6,286 nucleotides of DNA from assembly GCA_947631215.1 (NCBI GenBank), contig CANRKN010000123.1, positions 1 to 6,286 on the forward strand, given 5' to 3'. Below the pieces are notes generated by a model that saw only the letters and a program-made list of their open reading frames with translations, was not told the DNA's origin and did not search any database. Positions 6,006 to 6,286 of this stretch are shown in pieces. The position numbers were made by a program, and so were the translations under genes. Numbering within the stretch: the stretch's first letter is position 1; every line of letters begins with the position of its first letter. This DNA is from an uncultured Oscillospiraceae bacterium (GTDB taxonomy: Bacteria; Bacillota_A; Clostridia; Oscillospirales; Oscillospiraceae).

Positions 6006-6073
6006 GGGCGGGCATATGTCCATCCCTCATCCATGGGCCGCAAGAGCTACGGACGAGCCTTCTCCGCTGACCC

Positions 6074-6102
6074 TTTCCTTTTTCGCAAAACCGTGGTATC
6101 AT
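6074..6102 (+). promoter_or_regulatory. Extended -10 promoter for the HerA-like gene
   Basis: TATCAT (6097-6102) is preceded by TG at 6094-6095, giving an extended -10. A weak -35, TTTCCT (6074-6079), lies 17 bases upstream of it. The start is predicted near 6109, about 33 bases before the ATG. Together with the minus-strand promoter at 5977-6005 this accounts for most of the 205-base divergent gap; I see no other gene there. Confidence 0.5.
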
Positions 6103-6141
6103 AGAGAAAACCAACTAAATCATACCGAGGAGGATACATAT

Positions 6142-6286
6142 ATGCTCCAGGACGGCAAAATCTTGGTGGGCAAGGGGGACAATCCCGTCTATCTGCTGCC
6201 CGGCATGGTCAACCGCCACGGCCTCATCGCCGGCGCCACCGGCACCGGCAAGACCGTCACCCTCAAAGTCCTGGCCGAGGGCTTTT
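6142..6286 (+). CDS. HerA-like ATPase, DUF853/YjgR family (partial, N-terminal 48 residues)
   Basis: Only the first 48 codons are in the window. They contain [20 protein letters not shown] at residues 17-36 and a perfect Walker A motif GATGTGKT (31-38). The stretch NRHGLI directly before the P-loop and VTLKVLAE after it match the start of the DUF853 group of HerA/FtsK-like ATPases, typified by E. coli YjgR. Related HerA proteins are hexameric DNA-translocating ATPases, but the biological role of the YjgR group is not established. The start is well supported: AGGAGG (6128-6133) lies eight bases before the ATG. Walker B and the rest lie beyond the window, so intactness cannot be judged. Confidence 0.88.
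   Translation, partial: MLQDGKILVGKGDNPVYLLPGMVNRHGLIAGATGTGKTVTLKVLAEGF

Noticed and set aside
5991..6037. CCCATGAG and CTCAT-CC-ATGGG inverted repeat in the TfoX/HerA-like divergent gap
   Set aside because: The arms are short, interrupted by two bases and 27 bases apart; it could be chance and nothing else supports a function.
5923..6114. 63-codon minus-strand open frame upstream of and overlapping the TfoX-like start
   Set aside because: It spans the divergent promoters, has an arginine-rich random-looking product and no supporting ribosome site.
1..6286. Search by eye for CRISPR repeats, tRNA genes, insertion-sequence ends, attachment sites and origins
   Set aside because: No direct-repeat array, cloverleaf, transposase or integrase frame, or DnaA-box cluster was seen; genes fill nearly all of the window.

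Overview
The window reads as ordinary chromosome from a GC-rich Clostridia-type Firmicute, most likely an Oscillospiraceae-like gut anaerobe. This rests on the paired glgC and glgD genes (a Firmicutes arrangement), the Prs and Pth sequences, a MepA-like MATE pump, a short TfoX N-terminal-domain protein, strong AGGAGG-type ribosome sites, and very GC-rich third codon positions. The lineage is an inference from gene content, not a database result.

Left half, minus strand (about 1-3090). One apparent transcription unit reads right to left: prs (PRPP synthetase), pth (peptidyl-tRNA hydrolase), glgC (ADP-glucose pyrophosphorylase) and glgD (its companion subunit, cut by the window edge). prs and pth overlap at their stop and start, and so do glgC and glgD. 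pth and glgC are separated by about 60 bases that hold an RNA hairpin but no clear promoter. An extended -10 promoter lies upstream of prs. The unit joins housekeeping functions (PRPP supply, recycling of peptidyl-tRNA) to glycogen synthesis.

Centre (3007-3261). A 255-base divergent intergenic region is relatively AT-rich on the prs side. It holds the prs promoter, a plus-strand promoter with a perfect -35, and two inverted repeats that flank or sit inside that plus-strand promoter. It is the most structured non-coding stretch in the window.

Right-centre, plus strand (3262-5552). An M19-family membrane-dipeptidase-like zinc hydrolase and a 12-helix MATE exporter form a two-gene operon with an ATGA overlap. 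It ends in a strong hairpin at 5558-5585 that can serve as terminator in both directions.

Right end (5586-6286). A small, clearly lower-GC, minus-strand gene encodes a TfoX/Sxy N-terminal-domain protein and has its own promoter. Divergent from it is the start of a HerA-like (DUF853/YjgR-type) ATPase with a perfect Walker A motif, cut by the window end.

I found no CRISPR array, RNA gene, insertion sequence or obvious defence island. The most interesting items are the double-dyad promoter of the dipeptidase/MATE operon, that gene pairing itself, and the compositionally foreign TfoX-like gene.
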